A DNA stretch of 64,000 nt from positions 186,001 through 250,000 of the forward strand of contig NZ_PVTJ01000004.1 in NCBI RefSeq assembly GCF_003002955.1, read 5' to 3'. Positions 60,629 to 64,000 of this stretch are shown here, piece after piece. Under the pieces are notes generated by a model. That model was given only the letters and a program-made list of their open reading frames with translations, searched no databases and had not been told where the DNA came from. Source of the DNA: Glycomyces artemisiae. Lineage in GTDB: Bacteria; Actinomycetota; Actinomycetes; Mycobacteriales; Micromonosporaceae. The translations under genes and the position numbers were made by a program. Position 1 is the stretch's first letter; each line of letters starts with the position of its first letter.

Positions 60629-62259
60629 ACGCCCCCCGAGCAACGACGACCCGCGACCGACGACCGGACAAGCAGATGGCGAAGCAGATCAAGCACCTCC
60701 TCAGGCGCGTCCGCAGACTCGGCGCCGCACCGTCGGCGGCCCTGGCCGGCATCGCGGCGGCCGTGCTCGCGGCCGTCCTCGTTCCCGACCGGACGGTCGC
60801 GCTCGCGGTCGTCGCCGCGGTCGTGGTGCTCGAATTCGGGCTCGTGGCCGTGATGCTCGCCCGGCTGCTCGCCGCGCTCAAGGAGGCGTCGGTGGCACCG
60901 GCCCCGGCGGCCGAGGCGCCGAAGGCGCGGCAGCGCACCGGCGCCGTGCTCGCGCCGCTCCCCGCGCGGAAGCTGCGGCCGCTCAAGCGCTGGACCGCCC
61001 GCCTGAACCAGGGCTTCTCCGCGACCGCGCTCCCGGTCATGTACCAGTACGCGGACAACGAGAAGGGGACGTACGCGTTCCGGCTCGCGATGCTCGACGC
61101 GATCGTCTCCTGGAGGGACCGGGTGCGGCGCGAACGGCGCGAGCCGGTCCGGCGCCACTTCGACATCGTGCTCGTGTCGAACATGAACCTCCTCGGCGGG
61201 ACCACCGCGTCGAACGCGGAGGAGGTCAAGGCGTACCGCGACGCGGGCCTGTCCGTGGGCCTGCTCCACCAGCCGGTCTTCGAGTGGAACGTCGGCCGCG
61301 AGATCAACCCGAAGATCGCCGAGCTCGTCGGCGGCGACGTGGTCCTGCTCGGCAAGGGCGACGAGGTCACCTGCGACCTCATGATCGTCCGGTTCCCGCC
61401 GTCGCTGTCGCGCCTGATGGACGACCGCCCCGAGATCACTCCGGCACGGACGGTCCTGCTCATCAACCAGACCCCGTTCGAGGCGTACGGGCCCGACGGC
61501 GTCGGCAGGCACTTCTCCTGGGACGTCGCCACCGTCCGCGACAACCTGAAGTCCTGGGTCGGCGACAGCACCTGGTACGCGATCGGGCCGTCGGTGCGCG
61601 AGGCCCTGGAGGCCCACCACGGCGCCGAGATGGCGGGCGTGGACCTCGCCGACGGCTACTGGTACGGGTCGCTCGACCCCGACCGGTGGCGCCGCGACGG
61701 CCCCCGCGAGGCGGACGGGACGATCCGCATCGGCCGCCACTCCCGCGATCACGCCCTCAAGTGGCAGACGATCGCCGAGGACCTCCGCGCGACCTACCCG
61801 GACGCGGAGGACGTCGAGATCCACGTCCTCGGAGGCACCACGGCCCCCGAGCGGGTGCTGGGGCGGCTCCCCGGCAACTGGACCGGGCACCCGTTCGGTT
61901 CCGTTGCGCCCGAAGAGTTCCTGCACGGCCTCGACGTCGCGGTGTACTTCACGGCCGAGGACTATGTGGAGGCGTTCGGCCGCTCCCCCATGGAGGCCAT
62001 GGCCGCCGGGCTGCCCTGCGTCATGCCGCCGCGCTTCGAGCCGCTGTTCGGCGACGGCGGCGTCTACTGCGAACCCGAGGAGGTCGAGGCCGTCGTGCGC
62101 GCGCTCATGGAGCCCGGCCGGTACCGCGAGCAGTCGGAGCGGTCGCTCGCGACGGTCCGCGAGCACTTCTCCCACGAGGCGCTGCTGCGCCGCGTCGCCG
62201 CGCTCGGCGTGCGCGTCCCCGACCTGGCCGCCACTGCCTCGGAAGGCGGGACGCGATGA
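60625..62259 (+). CDS. GT-B family glycosyltransferase (family 4), membrane-anchored
   Basis: 544 residues: a hydrophobic region (about 35-90, two segments), then a GT4-like domain with VLVSNMNLLGGTTASNAEEV, IRIGRHSRDHALKW and the E-x7-E motif in EAFGRSPMEAMAAGLPCVMP. ATG 60625 overlaps the previous stop (ATGA), and the next gene overlaps this one by the same device, so three glycosyltransferases are translated together. Close paralog of the next gene. Donor and acceptor unknown. Confidence 0.82.
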   Translation: MNAPRATTTRDRRPDKQMAKQIKHLLRRVRRLGAAPSAALAGIAAAVLAAVLVPDRTVALAVVAAVVVLEFGLVAVMLARLLAALKEASVAPAPAAEAPKARQRTGAVLAPLPARKLRPLKRWTARLNQGFSATALPVMYQYADNEKGTYAFRLAMLDAIVSWRDRVRRERREPVRRHFDIVLVSNMNLLGGTTASNAEEVKAYRDAGLSVGLLHQPVFEWNVGREINPKIAELVGGDVVLLGKGDEVTCDLMIVRFPPSLSRLMDDRPEITPARTVLLINQTPFEAYGPDGVGRHFSWDVATVRDNLKSWVGDSTWYAIGPSVREALEAHHGAEMAGVDLADGYWYGSLDPDRWRRDGPREADGTIRIGRHSRDHALKWQTIAEDLRATYPDAEDVEIHVLGGTTAPERVLGRLPGNWTGHPFGSVAPEEFLHGLDVAVYFTAEDYVEAFGRSPMEAMAAGLPCVMPPRFEPLFGDGGVYCEPEEVEAVVRALMEPGRYREQSERSLATVREHFSHEALLRRVAALGVRVPDLAATASEGGTR

Positions 62260-63800
62260 GCGCCGGAACGAACCACCACTCCAGGACGGGGCTCGCCGCC
62301 GCGGCCGCGGGGGCCGTCGCCGCCGCTGCCGCGGTCCTGCTGCTGCCCCTGGCCGCGGCCGTCGCGGTCACCGCCGCGATCGTCCTCGCCGAACTCGCCG
62401 TGATCGGGGCCCTGCTCGCGAAGGTCGCGGGTCGCGCCCGCAACGTCGAGGTCCGCCGCAGTCTCGACCGGGCCGCCGCGGCGGCCGCCGAGTCGCCCGC
62501 GGCGGCACCGGAGGACGCGGTCGACGAGAAGGACCTTTACCACGACAAGTGGGCGGCGCGGCTCCAGAACGGCTTCGCCGCCACCGCGATCGAGCCGCTC
62601 CTGCGGACCGCCCGCAACCGCTCGAACCGGCCCGAGCACCGGTTGCGGACCCTGCGGACGCTCGACGCGTGGCTCCAGGCCGAGGCGCGGGCCCACGACG
62701 CCCGCGTCGACCACTCCCTGGACGTCCTGATCGTGTCCCACTTCGGACTGCCGGGCGGGAACACCTCGGCGAACGTCGCCGACATCACCGCGCTCACCCG
62801 GGCGGGGTTCCGCGTCGGCCTGCTGCACCACCCGGTCTACCGGTGGGACGTCGCGACGCCGATCAACCCGAAGATCGCCGAGCTCGTCGACGACGACGCC
62901 GTGGTGCTCGTCAGCGCCCAGGACAGCGTCCGCTGCGACCTCGCCATCGTGCGGCTGCCCACGATCATGGGCCGGCTCATGGACGAGCTGCCCGAGATCG
63001 AGGCGGGCCGCACCGTGCTCCTGGTGAACCAGCCGCCGTTCACGTTCTACGACGAGGACGGCGGGCGGCGCGAGCAGTGGAGCGTGCGGACCGTCTTCGA
63101 GACGGTGCAGGGCTGGCTCGGCGACCACACCTGGTACACCATCGGCCCGGCCGTGCGCGAGACCCTTGAGCGCCACCACGGGCACGAGCTCGACGGCATC
63201 GACATCGCCGACGAGTACTGGTACGAGATCATCGACGTCGCCGACTGGATCCGCCCCGAGCGGCGCCCCGGCGACCGGCCGATCCGCATCGGCCGCCACG
63301 CCCGCGACGCGCCGCAGAAGTGGCCGGACACCCCGGAGGCCGTGCTCGGCTGCTACCCGGCCTCCCCGGAGTTCGAGGTGCACTCGCTCGGCGGCGTCGA
63401 GACCCCCCGCGAGATGCTCGGGTCCGTCCCGGACAACTGGATCGACCATCCCTTCGGCTCGGTGCCGGTGCGGGAGTTCCTGCACGGCCTCGACGTCCAC
63501 GTCTACTTCACCTCGCTCCAGTACGTCGAGGCGTTCGGCCGCTCGCCCATGGAGGCGATGGCCGTCGGCCTGCCGTGCATAATGGACCCGCGATTCGAGG
63601 CGCTGTTCGGCGAGGGCGCCCTCTACTGCGAGCCCGACGAAGTCGAGAGCGTGGTCCGCAAGCTCGTCGACGAGCCCGGCCGGTACGAGGAGCAGGTCCG
63701 GCGCGCCCAAGAGAAGGTCGAGCAGGACTTCTCACCGGCCGCGCTCGTCCGCCGCGTTATCCGGCTCGGCGCGCGCCCGACGGGAGGAGACGCCTCGTGA
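62256..63800 (+). CDS. GT-B family glycosyltransferase (family 4), paralog
   Basis: 514 residues with the same layout as the previous gene: N-terminal membrane pair (about 12-57), VLIVSHFGLPGGNTSANVAD, IRIGRHARDAPQKW and EAFGRSPMEAMAVGLPCIMD. Shared HPFGSVP/HPFGSVA and EFLHGLDV segments mark recent duplication followed by divergence in the acceptor-binding half. It probably adds a different sugar or linkage in the same polymer. ATG 62256 overlaps the previous stop. Confidence 0.82.
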   Translation: MSAGTNHHSRTGLAAAAAGAVAAAAAVLLLPLAAAVAVTAAIVLAELAVIGALLAKVAGRARNVEVRRSLDRAAAAAAESPAAAPEDAVDEKDLYHDKWAARLQNGFAATAIEPLLRTARNRSNRPEHRLRTLRTLDAWLQAEARAHDARVDHSLDVLIVSHFGLPGGNTSANVADITALTRAGFRVGLLHHPVYRWDVATPINPKIAELVDDDAVVLVSAQDSVRCDLAIVRLPTIMGRLMDELPEIEAGRTVLLVNQPPFTFYDEDGGRREQWSVRTVFETVQGWLGDHTWYTIGPAVRETLERHHGHELDGIDIADEYWYEIIDVADWIRPERRPGDRPIRIGRHARDAPQKWPDTPEAVLGCYPASPEFEVHSLGGVETPREMLGSVPDNWIDHPFGSVPVREFLHGLDVHVYFTSLQYVEAFGRSPMEAMAVGLPCIMDPRFEALFGEGALYCEPDEVESVVRKLVDEPGRYEEQVRRAQEKVEQDFSPAALVRRVIRLGARPTGGDAS

Positions 63801-63925
63801 CCTGGTCAGCCGCAACTGCTCCGGCAGGAATGCGAACCTTCCACGAACGCCGTGCGTGTTACGATCGGCCCGGTTCAACGCCGATCTGCCTCCCTTTGCT
63901 TCCTTTTCCCGACGGTTGGCTGATT

Positions 63926-64000
63926 CCTTGACCTCCACCGCTTCCCGCACTCCCGTCACGGCGCCCGCCACGGTTCCCGTGCTGGACGGACTCGACCCGG
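63926..64000 (+). CDS. Start of a gene cut by the window end
   Basis: A TTG at 63926 opens a frame that runs to the window edge: TSTASRTPVTAPATVPVLDG, then LDP. High G/C third positions and position after the glycosyltransferases suggest a real gene, but too little is visible to name it. A TACGAT promoter-like box lies near 63858. Confidence 0.4.

Noticed and set aside
63797..63931. 44-codon frame overlapping the last glycosyltransferase by GTGA
   Set aside because: Its composition is not protein-like (Pro, Cys, Arg-rich, no family), and a better frame begins at 63926.

Overview
The window is about 72% GC DNA from an actinobacterium. Mycothiol synthesis (mshA), a SenX3-RegX3 pair, a type VII secretion-type gene set, LPXTG surface proteins and a fused MFS transporter/dTMP kinase all point that way. 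The fusion and the gene order suggest the Glycomycetales/Micromonosporales side of the phylum (inference only). Many genes start with a TAnnnT -10 box about 6 nt before the start codon, so leaderless transcription looks common.

Layout: 1-6300 holds the end of acetyl-CoA synthetase, an epoxide-hydrolase-type enzyme, an amidohydrolase, a scar with two broken regulator genes, tRNA-Lys and yaaA. 6300-16930 is a conserved housekeeping block (ppa, dacB, zinc metallopeptidase, tilS, hpt, ftsH, folE) interrupted by a secreted alpha-amylase and a heptamer repeat array. 17040-21700 carries an acidic calcium-loop repeat protein, an orphan gene, and holB overlapping the MFS-tmk fusion. 21800-29300 is the conserved mshA-ybjN ... 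gpmA-senX3-regX3 block, with a lactococcin-972-like secreted peptide and a TetR/membrane-protein pair inserted in it.

29300-33750 has an aldo-keto reductase, two PH-domain membrane proteins and an FAD reductase. 33900-40800 looks like an accessory island: three genes of type VII secretion/polymorphic-toxin character, a very large LRR-Roco GTPase, a PI3/4-kinase-like protein with a small overlapping partner gene, and a start-less relic. 40880-44360 holds an ABC exporter pair and a purine (NCS2) permease.

44500-52600 is a cell-surface region. It has two paralogous LPXTG proteins, a GH95 fucosidase and four tandem secreted proteins built from a Cys-x12/13-Cys unit, which is the strongest candidate for an undescribed family. 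From 52575 there is a GlnR-type box and type II glutamine synthetase. The window then closes with a one-directional cell-envelope glycan cluster: an asparagine-synthetase-like enzyme, two DUF6270 proteins, a membrane-anchored methyltransferase, one GT-A and two GT-B glycosyltransferases, and the start of another gene.

Two signals cut across regions. Related AT-rich palindromes containing CCTATAGG or CCTATA/TATAGG lie before the epoxide-hydrolase, aldo-keto reductase and fucosidase genes, suggesting one regulon. CTGAAG repeats at 11-bp spacing suggest OmpR-family response-regulator sites. All family assignments come from reading the translated sequence by eye; no database search was possible.
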